DNA of 64,000 bases from Streptosporangium sp. NBC_01495 (GTDB lineage: Bacteria > Actinomycetota > Actinomycetes > Streptosporangiales > Streptosporangiaceae). The translations under genes were made by a program, and so were the position numbers. The DNA lies in NCBI RefSeq assembly GCF_036250735.1, contig NZ_CP109430.1, forward strand, positions 2,914,001-2,978,000. The letters are read 5' to 3'. Shown here in pieces: positions 25,896 through 33,975 of this stretch; position 1 is the stretch's first letter; every line of letters begins with the position of its first letter. The notes below the pieces were generated by a model. The model was not told the origin of the DNA and did no database searches. It saw only the letters and a list, made by a program, of their open reading frames with translations.

Positions 25896-27517
25896 CGCCG
25901 GTTGGCCCGTACGGCCGCCGCCAGCGGGGTGTGCGGCCCCGCCGCGAGGATCAGCTCCTCCTGCAGGCGGCGCCTGGCCTGCGGGGTCAGCCGGTGGAAC
26001 TGCGGCCCCGGCACGTAACCCCCGGCCTCCTCGCCCGCCTTCACCTGGGTCACCAGACCCGCGTGACGCAGGACGCGCAGCGCGGCGTCCAGCTCGCCGA
26101 CCGGCAGCCTGGTGTGCCGCCGCAGCTCGTCGACCTGGGCGGGGAACGGCGAGAGCCAGCTGTCGGCGGGCAGCAGGCCGTCGGCCCGCGGGATCGCGAC
26201 CGAGTGGATCAGCACCAGGACCAGAACCGCCCGCTCGGACTCACCCAGAGCCGAGCCCGCTCCCGAGGTCAACCCCGTTCCCGTTCCCGCTCCCGAACGC
26301 GCTCCCGTCCCCGCTCCCGAAGTCGTTCCCGCTCCCGAAGTCGTTCCCGCTCCCGAACGCGCTCCCGTCCCCGCTCCCGAAGTCGTTCCCGCTCCCGAAC
26401 GCGCTCCCGATCCCGATCCCGACCCCGGCTCCGAGGGCACCCCCGCTCCCGCGAGCGTCTCGGGCGCGTAGCCCGAGGTCCACGCGTCGCGGTCGTGGAT
26501 CAGGACCCGGCCGCGACGCTCCAGCATCTCGGCGAGCGCACGGCGCAGCATCGGGTCACGCAGCGCGGAGAAACGCGCCTCGTGCACCGGCTCGGCCGCG
26601 TGCTCCACCGCCATGAAGGCCGCCACGACCTCGGCTCTGCGCCGCTCGTCGAACGGGCCGAGCAGGTCCTCGTCCACCTCCTCGGGGACCGTGACACCGG
26701 CCCCCGCCTCCGCATCGTCAAGGGCGTCGTCAAGGGCGCCCTCGGCGACCGGAAGCACCTCCAGGCCGCCCGGAACCTTCTCGCCCGCGGGCAGGCGGCG
26801 CATCAGCTCCCGCAACTGGGCGTGTGACGCGGTGGGCCAGGAGGCGCACCGGGGGCCGAGCCGCACGAAACCGTCGGCGACCTCCAGCCAGGCCGAGTCG
26901 TGCAGACGGCGCAGCGCGCCGACCGCCCAGTTGCGCATGAGGTCGTCGCCGCGCCCGATCAGCGCCCGGTATGCCGACAGCACGTCGTCCACCGTGGCCG
27001 GGACGCCCGGCCAGGGGTCGGCGGCCAGGTCGGTCCAGCAGCACCGCAGCGCCGCGGCCAGCACCCGCCGGGTCTCCCCGGATCGTTCCACCGCCACCGG
27101 CGCGACCTGGTATTCCTCCAGGAGGGATGGGGTCGCCCCGTCGGGCCAGACCGGCAGCGCCAGGCCCGTCCCGTCGCCGCGCCCCAGCCGCGCCATCCCG
27201 GTGGGGGCCGCCTCTCCGGCCCCGAGTGGGAGAGGACCGCCCGCTCGGGCGCGGACGTGCGCCATCCGGGACGGCTCGGTGCCGGTCACCGAGGCCCGCG
27301 CGGACGTCCCGGCATCGGTCTCCGCAGGGGCTGCCGTCACCGTCCGTCCCGGCGTACCCGCATCGGTCTCCGCCCCGGCGGTCGTCACCGTCCGTCCCGG
27401 CGTATCGGCCTCGACGTCGGCCGCTCCCGCCGCCTGCTCGTACGTCGCTCCTGCCGCTGCCGCCCGCTCGTGCGCCGGGACCGTCTCGGCCGGGGTGTGT
27501 CGCGGATCAGCCGGCAC
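25892..27517 (-). CDS. Putative MksE/JetB-like accessory subunit with low-complexity inserts
   Basis: 541 residues, second gene of the operon. Starts at a GTG (27517) after GAAAGGACCGGCG, overlapping the previous gene by 11 nt, and ends in a GTGA overlap with the SMC-like gene. The first 110 residues are repetitive (TPGRTVT, AETDAGT units). About 130-345 is helical (ETRRVLAAALRCCWTDLA, DEDLLGPFDERRRAEVVAAF) and about 425-541 contains a winged-helix-like end (QVDELRRHTRLPVGELDAAL, RVLRHAGLVTQVK). Between them is a Gly/Ser/Ala/Thr block with SGAGT repeats. Position and helical/winged-helix character fit the small non-SMC subunit (MksE/JetB). No sequence motif proves it. Confidence 0.55.
   Translation of the reverse strand: MPADPRHTPAETVPAHERAAAAGATYEQAAGAADVEADTPGRTVTTAGAETDAGTPGRTVTAAPAETDAGTSARASVTGTEPSRMAHVRARAGGPLPLGAGEAAPTGMARLGRGDGTGLALPVWPDGATPSLLEEYQVAPVAVERSGETRRVLAAALRCCWTDLAADPWPGVPATVDDVLSAYRALIGRGDDLMRNWAVGALRRLHDSAWLEVADGFVRLGPRCASWPTASHAQLRELMRRLPAGEKVPGGLEVLPVAEGALDDALDDAEAGAGVTVPEEVDEDLLGPFDERRRAEVVAAFMAVEHAAEPVHEARFSALRDPMLRRALAEMLERRGRVLIHDRDAWTSGYAPETLAGAGVPSEPGSGSGSGARSGAGTTSGAGTGARSGAGTTSGAGTTSGAGTGARSGAGTGTGLTSGAGSALGESERAVLVLVLIHSVAIPRADGLLPADSWLSPFPAQVDELRRHTRLPVGELDAALRVLRHAGLVTQVKAGEEAGGYVPGPQFHRLTPQARRRLQEELILAAGPHTPLAAAVRANRR
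26252..26440 (-). repeat. Hexamer-based in-frame repeat (SGAGT/ARSGAG)
   Basis: About 190 bp built from variants of GCTCCC, GTTCCC and CGAACG arranged in 18- to 30-bp higher-order units. On the coding strand it gives SGAGTTSGAGTGARSGAG-type sequence. It sits between two conserved parts of the MksE-like protein. Confidence 0.8.
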
Positions 27518-28724
27518 CGCCGGTCCTTTCGAGATGGCCGTGGGAGAGCCAGGCGGGCTCGCCGCCGGGGTCGGCGGTGAGGCCGTCGGACCAGCGCAGG
27601 CGGTATGGGGAGTCGGGACGCAGGTCGGCGGAGACGAGGTCGGCCAGCAGGCGGCGGGCGGAGACCCACTCGCCGTCGGCGGTGAGCAGCTCCTCCAGAC
27701 GGGCGGTGGAGCGCCCGGCGAGCGCGGCCTCGGCCACGGCGGTCAGGTGGTCGAGCCCGTCGGTGCCGGGGACGTGGGTGTCGGCGGGGCCGGGGTCGGG
27801 CAGGGCCGAACGCGGGGGAGTGGGCTGGGCGGGCGCCGGGCGCGGACTCTCGTCCACGGCCCTGACGATCGCCGCCGGGTCGTGCCAGGGGGCGGGGGCG
27901 TCGAAGACGAAGCCGTCGAGCACCGAGGCCAGGCGCTCCTTGCTCGCGGTCTGAGCGAAGGTACGCCAGGTCTCGGCGGGGAGCAGCGTCAGGTTTCTCG
28001 TCGTGCCCGCGGAGTCGGCCAGGCGCCCGGCGGCGCGGCGCGAGGCGTCGCTGTAGGAGTAAATCGAGGCGCGCAGCTCGGTGCAGGTGCGGTCGAGGTC
28101 GGGCCAGCGGGTGAGGATGGTGCCGTGCAGGCTCTGCGCCCGCCGGGCGATCTCCTCGGTGCCCCACAGCTTGGGCGCCTGCTCGCGCAACTCCTCGATG
28201 GTGCCGCCGGTCAGGGTGATCAGCTCCAGCGCCCACAGCCGGAAGGCACGCGACAGGTTCTGCGCGCTGACGCGGGCCTCCTCCATCGTCGTGCGGGGGT
28301 CGGCCACGTTGAGGTCTTCGAGCGCGAGCAGGCGGTGCATCTCCGACTGGCCGCCGTCGTCCATCATCCGGCGGATGAACATCAGCCCCACCACGCTGGT
28401 GAACGACGCGCGGTAGCGGAGCTGGTTGGGTTTGGGAAACACCTCGCGGATCGCGCCGAGACCGCGCAGGACCCGGAGCCGGTTCTCGAACCGGTCGAGC
28501 GGGTAGGCCCGGCAGACGTGGCGCATCTGCTCGTGGGTCAGCCACTCCTCGCCCGCCTCGGCGAACGCCGCGAACAACGTCTCGGCGATGTCGACCAGCG
28601 CGGGGTCGTCCACCACCGCGCCGCTGTCGCGGGCGAGCGCCGCGAACATGCGGCGGTAGGTCGAGAGCACGGCCTCCTCGGTGAGGGCCGAGTCGAGCGT
28701 GATCTCGTGGTTCGTCTCTGGCAC
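27507..28724 (-). CDS. Putative kleisin-like subunit (MksF/JetA-like), first gene of SMC operon
   Basis: About 405 residues from the GTG at 28724 (AGGG upstream); an upstream in-frame start adds only Arg/Ser-rich residues. The N-terminal half is helical and looks like tandem winged-helix segments (EEWLTHEQMRHVCRAYPLDR, FENRLRVLRGLGAIREVF), then a helical middle (NLSRAFRLWALELITLTGGT). After a Pro/Ala linker a small C-terminal domain follows (LEELLTADGEWVSARRLLAD). The order kleisin-accessory-SMC matches JetABC and MksFEB operons. The 11-nt overlap with the next gene indicates coupled translation. Kleisin identity is inferred from context and length. Confidence 0.55.
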   Translation of the reverse strand: MPETNHEITLDSALTEEAVLSTYRRMFAALARDSGAVVDDPALVDIAETLFAAFAEAGEEWLTHEQMRHVCRAYPLDRFENRLRVLRGLGAIREVFPKPNQLRYRASFTSVVGLMFIRRMMDDGGQSEMHRLLALEDLNVADPRTTMEEARVSAQNLSRAFRLWALELITLTGGTIEELREQAPKLWGTEEIARRAQSLHGTILTRWPDLDRTCTELRASIYSYSDASRRAAGRLADSAGTTRNLTLLPAETWRTFAQTASKERLASVLDGFVFDAPAPWHDPAAIVRAVDESPRPAPAQPTPPRSALPDPGPADTHVPGTDGLDHLTAVAEAALAGRSTARLEELLTADGEWVSARRLLADLVSADLRPDSPYRLRWSDGLTADPGGEPAWLSHGHLERTGGAG

Positions 28725-28853
28725 GCGCCCTACCGTAAGGCTTGCGCCCGACAATCCTGACCCGGACCGCCGAGAAGTGCCCCGCGGAGAGACGCGGCCG
28801 GACACGGGCCGCATGGTTCGTCTGGTCCGGCGTCGGCGGCCCGCTCGGGCCTC

Positions 28854-30584
28854 CTACGGTCGTGACCCGCCCAGGTCCGATGTCGGGGGAGCAGTGGCGG
28901 GCGCGGGCAGAACCCCGGCCTGCCGGAGCCGGTCGCGGGCGGCCTCGATGGCCTTGGGAGTGGTGGCGAAGACACGGCCGGCCCGGTCGAGGTGGGCGAT
29001 GACGCCGAGGGCGTGCAGGGGCTGGTGGTGGCCCTGACGGATACCGGAGACGTAGACGGTGATGCCGCGGCGTTGCAGTCGCTCTATGGCGTCGCCGAGG
29101 ACCAGGGCGCCGCTGGCGTCGATGGCGGTGACACGGGACATGCGCAGGATCACCACGGAGACGGTGGCGACCTCGGACAGCTCCAGCAGGAAACGGTGGG
29201 CCGCAGCGAAGAACAGCGGCCCGTCCAGGCGGTAGGCGACGATGTGCTCGGCGAGCAGGGCGTGTTCCTGCTCGCTGTGGTCGCCGGGCAGATCAGGGTG
29301 AATCGGCATCGCGTCCAGGCGAACGTCGCGCGCGATGGAGCGCAACGCCAGCGCACCGGCCACGATCAGGCCGAGGATGACGGCCTGGACCAGGTCGAGC
29401 GCCAAGGTGGCGATCGCGGTCAGTCCCAGGACGACGGCGTCTCCGCGGGTGGAGCGGATCATGGCCTTGACCGAGCCGACCTCCACCATCCGTACCGAGG
29501 TGGCCAGCAGCACACCGGCCAGCGCGGCCAGTGGGATCTGGGCGACCAGGTCGGCGGCGATGAGCACGATCACGGTCAGGATGCCCGCGTGGGCCAGCGC
29601 GGCCAGCCGCGACTGGGCGCCGGAGCGGACGTTGACCGCGGTGCGGGCGATGGCACCGGTGGCCGGGACGCCGCCGAACAGCGGGACGATGAGGTTGGCC
29701 AGGCCCTGGCCGAACAGTTCCCGGTCGGGGTCGTGCCTGTGGTTGACGCTCATGCCGTCGGCCACGGCGGCCGACAGTAGGGACTCCAGCGCGGCCAGGG
29801 CCGCGACCGCGACCGCGGGGGCGAACAGTGAGCTCAACGCGCCCACGTCCATGAAGGCCAGCGAGGGAGCGGGCAACCCTGCGGGCAGGTCCCCGATGCG
29901 CGCCATCGGCAGGTCGGCCAGCTGCGTCAGCAGGGTGGCGACGGCCACGGCGAGCAGGGAGAAGGGCATGTTGGGCCGCCGGCGCGCCCCCAGCAGCATC
30001 ACCGCGGCCACCGTCAGGGCGATGGCCGGGGCCCACCACCGCGGCTGGGCGAGGAAGTCCCGCGCGGCGTTCCAGGCCACGCCGAGGACCTTGTCTCCCT
30101 CCGGGGTCGGCACCCCCAGGGCGGCCGGGACCTGCTGCAGGCCGATCACGCAGGCGATGCCGATGGTGAAGCCCTCCACCACGGGGGCCGGCACCAGGGC
30201 CATGTACCTGCCCGCGCGACCCAGCGCCAGCGCGATCAGCAGCAGCCCGGCCAGTATGCCGACCATCAGCACACCGGAGGCGCCGTGAGCGTGCATGATC
30301 GGCACCAGTACCACCGTCATCGCCCCGGTCGGGCCGGACACCTGCAGGCTCGAACCGCCGAACAGCGCCGCCAGTACTCCGGCGACCACCGCGGTGGCCA
30401 GACCCGCCGCGGCGCCCATGCCCGAGGAGATGCCGAACCCCAACGCCAGCGGCAACGCCACGATCGCCACCGTGAGCCCGGCCAGCAGGTCACGGCGGGG
30501 ACGGCGGCCCATCGCGGCCAGTTCCCCGCCCTCGGGCAGCACGCTGCGCAGGCGGGCCCAGCCCGAGGAGAGCAAGGGGGTCAC
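28854..30584 (-). CDS. SulP-family anion transporter with STAS domain
   Basis: A 576-residue protein with about 10-12 membrane helices and SulP hallmarks: DLLAGLTVAIVALPLALGFG near the start, SLQVSGPTGAMTVVLVPIM, and GVPATGAIARTAVNVRSGAQ. A cytoplasmic STAS domain occupies about 440-550 (VVILRMSRVTAIDASGALVL). Substrates in the family include sulfate, bicarbonate and dicarboxylates; none can be chosen here. It starts at a GTG overlapping the ArsR stop (GTGA), so it is the third gene of a coupled operon, probably controlled by that regulator. Confidence 0.93.
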   Translation of the reverse strand: MTPLLSSGWARLRSVLPEGGELAAMGRRPRRDLLAGLTVAIVALPLALGFGISSGMGAAAGLATAVVAGVLAALFGGSSLQVSGPTGAMTVVLVPIMHAHGASGVLMVGILAGLLLIALALGRAGRYMALVPAPVVEGFTIGIACVIGLQQVPAALGVPTPEGDKVLGVAWNAARDFLAQPRWWAPAIALTVAAVMLLGARRRPNMPFSLLAVAVATLLTQLADLPMARIGDLPAGLPAPSLAFMDVGALSSLFAPAVAVAALAALESLLSAAVADGMSVNHRHDPDRELFGQGLANLIVPLFGGVPATGAIARTAVNVRSGAQSRLAALAHAGILTVIVLIAADLVAQIPLAALAGVLLATSVRMVEVGSVKAMIRSTRGDAVVLGLTAIATLALDLVQAVILGLIVAGALALRSIARDVRLDAMPIHPDLPGDHSEQEHALLAEHIVAYRLDGPLFFAAAHRFLLELSEVATVSVVILRMSRVTAIDASGALVLGDAIERLQRRGITVYVSGIRQGHHQPLHALGVIAHLDRAGRVFATTPKAIEAARDRLRQAGVLPAPATAPPTSDLGGSRP

Positions 30585-30922
30585 GAGGTGCCGGTCTCGG
30601 TCTTGATCAGTTCGCTCAGCAGCTCGTGCTGCCCGGTGAGCATCTGCGTCAGCAACTTGCGCGCCGCACGCAGCAACTCGGCCACATCACCGCCGGCCAG
30701 GGCGTAGACCACGGTGGAACCGTCGCGGTGCGCGGTGACCATCCCCGAACGGCGCAGCACGGCCAGATGCTGCGACAACCCCGTCGGCTCCACCTCGATG
30801 GCGGCCAGCAGGTCCCGAACCGGCATCGGCCCCTCCTGCAGCAGCTCCAGCACCCGGATCCGGACCGGGTGGCCCAGCAGCCGGAACAGCTCCGCCTTGG
30901 CCTCGTACAGCGGAACCGACAT
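30581..30922 (-). CDS. ArsR/SmtB-family winged-helix regulator
   Basis: A 113-residue protein: LLGHPVRIRVLELLQEGPM, VRDLLAAIEVEPTGLSQHLA and RRSGMVTAHRDGSTVVYAL form the classic ArsR winged helix. It contains no cysteine, so a typical Cys-based metal or redox sensor site is unlikely. Its start overlaps the stop of the small gene upstream (TGATG) and its stop overlaps the SulP start (GTGA). It therefore probably regulates this transporter operon. Confidence 0.9.
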   Translation of the reverse strand: MSVPLYEAKAELFRLLGHPVRIRVLELLQEGPMPVRDLLAAIEVEPTGLSQHLAVLRRSGMVTAHRDGSTVVYALAGGDVAELLRAARKLLTQMLTGQHELLSELIKTETGTS

Positions 30923-31122
30923 CACGGAGCGGTCCTCTCGCCCGGCCCGGCCTCACCCGGGCCGATCGGCACACCGTGCATACGAGCCAGTCGCGTCACA
31001 TGCTCCCACTCCGCTTCGGCCAGTATCAGCTCGTCGGCGTCGTCGCCGTGGCGGGCCGCCTCCAACGCGGCGACCGCCCGACGTGCCCGCTCCCTGACCG
31101 CGGTAGCGAAAGACCCGCTCAC
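30922..31122 (-). CDS. Small hypothetical protein (66 aa) leading the arsR-SulP operon
   Basis: From the GTG at 31122 (AGGGGG upstream) the product is a 66-residue helical protein (SGSFATAVRERARRAVAALE, DDADELILAEAEWEHVTRLA) with no cysteine or membrane segment. It is coupled by a one-base stop/start overlap to the ArsR gene. Composition and coupling support it being real; no family was recognised. Confidence 0.65.
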   Translation of the reverse strand: MSGSFATAVRERARRAVAALEAARHGDDADELILAEAEWEHVTRLARMHGVPIGPGEAGPGERTAP

Positions 31123-31463
31123 AGTACCCCCTGATCTCGGTCCCATCCGACGGCACCATCATGTACTCAATTGCGTAAGTTCGCAATTCATGGAAACCTG
31201 GACAGGGTGCCGCGGGCACGCGGTCACAGCCCCACCGCCTCGCCGGCCGACCTGGGTTGGCTCGCTCTGTCGGCGAGATCGCCGAGCGGAAACTGGCCGG
31301 AGACGGGGTGGGGGCGAGGGCAACGGGCAGGGCCGGGGCAGATCGGGGAGCGTGATGGGAACGCGCCCACGATTCATCACAACTATTCGCAACATTTAAG
31401 ACAGATCGCAACATCCGACGTACTGTCGGAGCACCAACCCCCCGCGGTGACAAGGTGATGGAG
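31123..31463. promoter_or_regulatory. Divergent promoter region with CGCAACAT direct repeats
   Basis: No gene is seen here. The right half is AT-richer and carries two CGCAACAT copies (31388-31395, 31407-31414) and an inverted repeat CCGAC-GTACT-GTCGG (31415-31429) just before the XRE gene start. The same word recurs as tandem GCGCAACAT copies at 32353 and 32363, just after that gene. This suggests an autoregulatory operator of the XRE protein. Confidence 0.45.
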
Positions 31464-32318
31464 ATGGCGACCTCCACAGCACGCATCGACGAGGCCAAAG
31501 GCATTCTCGCCGCCAGGCTCAGGGCGCTCCGCGCCGACGCCGGGCTGACAGGGCGAGCGCTGGCGGCGAAGACCGGCCTGGACCACACCAAGATCTCCAA
31601 GATCGAGAACGCGGTCCAGATGCCCAACCAGACGGACATTCGCACGTGGTGCGAGGCCTGCGACGCGGACGAGCAGGTGGTCGACCTCATCGCGGCCGCC
31701 CAGAACATCGACGCGATGTACACCGACTGGCGCCGCCTGGAGGAGAGCGGGCTCGGCCATGTCCAGCGCTCGTTCCAGCCGCTGTACGACAAGACCCACC
31801 AGTTCCGCGTCTGGCAGCACTCGGCCGTCCCCGGCCTGCTCCAGACCGGCGACTATGTCCGCGGCCACCTGCGCGCCATCATCGACTTTCGGGGCATCCC
31901 CGACGACATCGAGGCCGCGGTCGCGGCGCGGCTGAAACAGCAGGAGATCCTGCGCAACGGGAGCAAGCGGTTCGCGTTCGTCGTCGGGGAACAGGCGCTC
32001 CGCATGCCGCTGGTCGGCCCCGAGCAGATGGTCGCCCAGCTCGACCGGCTGGCGGAGCTGACCTCCGGTACCGCGAACGTGTCCTTCGGCATCGTCTCCG
32101 CGACGACCAGGCCGCCGCTCATGCCACCGGAGAACTTCTGGATATACGACGCCAACAGGGTCCGCGTCGACACCGTACCCGGCCAGATCCAGCACAAGGC
32201 CCCCAGTGACGTGGTCGTGTACGAGAAGGCGTTCCAGGCGCTGAGCGGAGCCGCGGTGTACGGGAAGGAGGCCCGCGACATGCTGCGGGCCGCGGCCGAC
32301 GCGTTCCGCGAGAGGTGA
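31464..32318 (+). CDS. XRE-family regulator with DUF5753 domain
   Basis: About 284 residues. N-terminal helix-turn-helix (LRADAGLTGRALAAKTGLDH, TKISKIEN) and a DUF5753 domain (HSAVPGLLQTGDYVRGHLRA, RFAFVVGEQALRMPL, NVSFGIVSATTRPP, SDVVVYEKAFQAL). Three near-adjacent starts exist (GTG 31455, ATG 31458, ATG 31464); the last has the best purine stretch. Unlike the copy at 7038, no intact DUF397 gene follows; the interrupted gene at 33976 lies downstream instead, beyond a transposable element. Confidence 0.9.
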   Translation: MATSTARIDEAKGILAARLRALRADAGLTGRALAAKTGLDHTKISKIENAVQMPNQTDIRTWCEACDADEQVVDLIAAAQNIDAMYTDWRRLEESGLGHVQRSFQPLYDKTHQFRVWQHSAVPGLLQTGDYVRGHLRAIIDFRGIPDDIEAAVAARLKQQEILRNGSKRFAFVVGEQALRMPLVGPEQMVAQLDRLAELTSGTANVSFGIVSATTRPPLMPPENFWIYDANRVRVDTVPGQIQHKAPSDVVVYEKAFQALSGAAVYGKEARDMLRAAADAFRER

Positions 32319-32470
32319 TGTCCCGCGAGGTGACGCTTCGCGAGGAGTGAACGCGCAACATCGCGCAACATCGTTGAGGCGGGCGCCTCTGGATCTTTAC
32401 CCTCACCAGCGTGACCAGACTCATTAAGGGGTGCAGGCGCCGTCCTTCAGGGCGGGGTAGGCCCGGCATG

Positions 32471-32683
32471 TCACAGGAAGTTGATCACTTCGAGTTCGTC
32501 TTGTCCTGGTCTGCGGATCAGTATGGTTCCGCCTTCGGTGCGGAGTTGCTCCAGGTAGGCGTATACCTGGAGTGCCCGGTTGACGGTGTCGGTCTTGGTG
32601 TCGCCGGTCAGTTCGGCGCCTTTGGCGAGGGCTTCGGCGCCGCGTTGGGTCAGGTTCACCGTCAGTCGCTCAAGAGGACTCAT
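32471..32683 (-). CDS. Ribbon-helix-helix protein inside the TnpB element
   Basis: A 70-residue protein: ERLTVNLTQRGAEALAKGAE, LTGDTKTDTVNRALQVYAYL form the short beta strand and two helices of an RHH/CopG-like DNA-binding fold, followed by TILIRRPGQDELEVINFL. It lies between the left hairpin and tnpB, divergent from tnpB, with only 48 bp between the two start codons. It could repress the shared promoter. A toxin partner is not present. Confidence 0.75.
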   Translation of the reverse strand: MSPLERLTVNLTQRGAEALAKGAELTGDTKTDTVNRALQVYAYLEQLRTEGGTILIRRPGQDELEVINFL

Positions 32684-32731
32684 GCGCACATCGTACATAC
32701 GCCACACGCATTCTTCGGTATCGTTGACCTC

Positions 32732-33925
32732 ATGCAGCTCAGGTACAACGTCCGCCTCCACCCGTCGCCGGGGCAGCGCCAAGCGCTGGCACGGGCGTTC
32801 GGGTGCGCGCGGACGGTGTACAACGACGGACTGCGCATTAGGCGCGAAGCCCACGCGGGCGGCTTGCCGTACATCAAGGACACCGACCTGCAGAAGGCCG
32901 TGATCACGGCGGCGAAGAAGAGGCCGGACCGGGCATGGCTGGGTGAGGTGTCCTCGGTCGTGCTGGTGCAGGCGCTCGGCGACCTGCACGTGGCGTTCCG
33001 CACCTTCTTCGCCTCGGTCACCGGAAAACGTAAGGGCCGTAAGGTCGCCGCGCCGCGGTTTCGGTCCCGGAAGGATTCGCGGCAGGCGATCCGGCTGACC
33101 CGCAACGGGTTCTTGGTCCGCCCGCACGGGCGCCTGTACGTGGCCAAGGTCGGCGAGATCGAGGTGGTCTGGTCGCGGGAACTACCGTCTGAGCCGTCGT
33201 CGGTGACGGTGGTCAAGGACTCGGCGGGCCGCTACTTCGCGTCGTTCGTCATCGAGACGGCGGACCAGGTGCTGCCGCAGACGGCCTCCGAGATCGGCAT
33301 CGACCTGGGTCTGACGCATTTCGCGATCACCTCGGACGGCCGAAAGGTCGCCAATCCACGTATCCTGCGCCGCGCGGCCAAGAGACTCCGCACGCTACAG
33401 AAGGCGCTGAGCCGAAAAGAGAAGGGGTCGGCGAACCGGGCCAAGGCCAAGCTCAAGGTCGCCAAGGCGCACGCCAGGGTGACCGACACGCGCCGCGATT
33501 TCGCCCACAAGCTCTCCACCACGTTGATCCGCGACAACCAAGCGGTCTATGTGGAGGATCTCGCCGTGTCGGGTCTGGCCCGCACAAAGCTGGCCAGGTC
33601 GGTGCACGATGCGGGTTGGTCGCAGTTCGTGAGCATGCTGGAGTACAAGGCGAGGCGGTATGGCCGCCACTTCGCCAAGATCGACCGCTGGTTTCCCTCT
33701 TCGAAGCTGTGCTCGGTGTGCGGGAGCATCGCCACCTCGATGCCGTTGAACGTCCGGTCGTGGATCTGCCCGTGCGGGGCGGTTCACGACCGGGATGTGA
33801 ACGCGGCGATCAACATTCTGGCCGCCGGACGGGCGGACAGGTTAAACGCCTGTGGAGGCGATGTAAGACCACCGCTCGCGGTGGCGGACGCCCGCGAAGC
33901 AGGAACCCACCGGAGCGTCGCGTGA
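32732..33925 (+). CDS. tnpB: RNA-guided endonuclease TnpB (IS605 type)
   Basis: A 397-residue protein with an intact split RuvC nuclease: Asp191 in GIDLGLTHFA, Glu275 in YVEDL and Asp355 in HDRDVNAAINILA. The zinc ribbon is CSVCG ... CPCG. N-terminal segments (MQLRYNVRLHPSPGQRQALA, FGCARTVYNDGL) are those of IS605-type TnpB. All catalytic residues are kept, so the nuclease is probably active rather than a nuclease-dead TldR. TnpB cleaves DNA next to a short target-adjacent motif set by the sequence flanking the element's left end, guided by an RNA from the right end. Confidence 0.93.
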   Translation: MQLRYNVRLHPSPGQRQALARAFGCARTVYNDGLRIRREAHAGGLPYIKDTDLQKAVITAAKKRPDRAWLGEVSSVVLVQALGDLHVAFRTFFASVTGKRKGRKVAAPRFRSRKDSRQAIRLTRNGFLVRPHGRLYVAKVGEIEVVWSRELPSEPSSVTVVKDSAGRYFASFVIETADQVLPQTASEIGIDLGLTHFAITSDGRKVANPRILRRAAKRLRTLQKALSRKEKGSANRAKAKLKVAKAHARVTDTRRDFAHKLSTTLIRDNQAVYVEDLAVSGLARTKLARSVHDAGWSQFVSMLEYKARRYGRHFAKIDRWFPSSKLCSVCGSIATSMPLNVRSWICPCGAVHDRDVNAAINILAAGRADRLNACGGDVRPPLAVADAREAGTHRSVA

Positions 33926-33975
33926 GCGGCGCGGGAGGAATCCCCGGCCTTCAGGCCGAGGAGGACGTCAACGTT

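Larger units (their letters stand above)
32425..33975 (+). mobile_element. IS200/IS605-superfamily element carrying TnpB and an RHH gene (no TnpA)
   Basis: The ends carry related subterminal hairpins: CCGTCC-TTCA-GGGCGG at 32440-32455 (left) and CGGCC-TTCA-GGCCG at 33945-33958 (right), the latter within the usual 3'-end context of this superfamily (GAATCCCC...GAGGACGTCAA). No TnpA Tyr transposase gene is present. It has no target duplication, as expected. Contents: a divergent 70-residue RHH gene and tnpB. The region from the tnpB 3' end to the right end is where the guide (omega) RNA of TnpB elements is normally encoded. Boundaries are estimates within a few bases. Confidence 0.75.

Noticed and set aside
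26240-26440. Regular short repeats resembling a CRISPR array
   Set aside because: Units are hexamer-based, without unique spacers of constant length, and they encode an in-frame SGAGT block.
22356-28724. Calling the SMC operon a full Wadjet defence system
   Set aside because: No JetD-like nuclease gene is in the window and the two small subunits lack diagnostic motifs, so only a JetABC/MksFEB-like label is justified.
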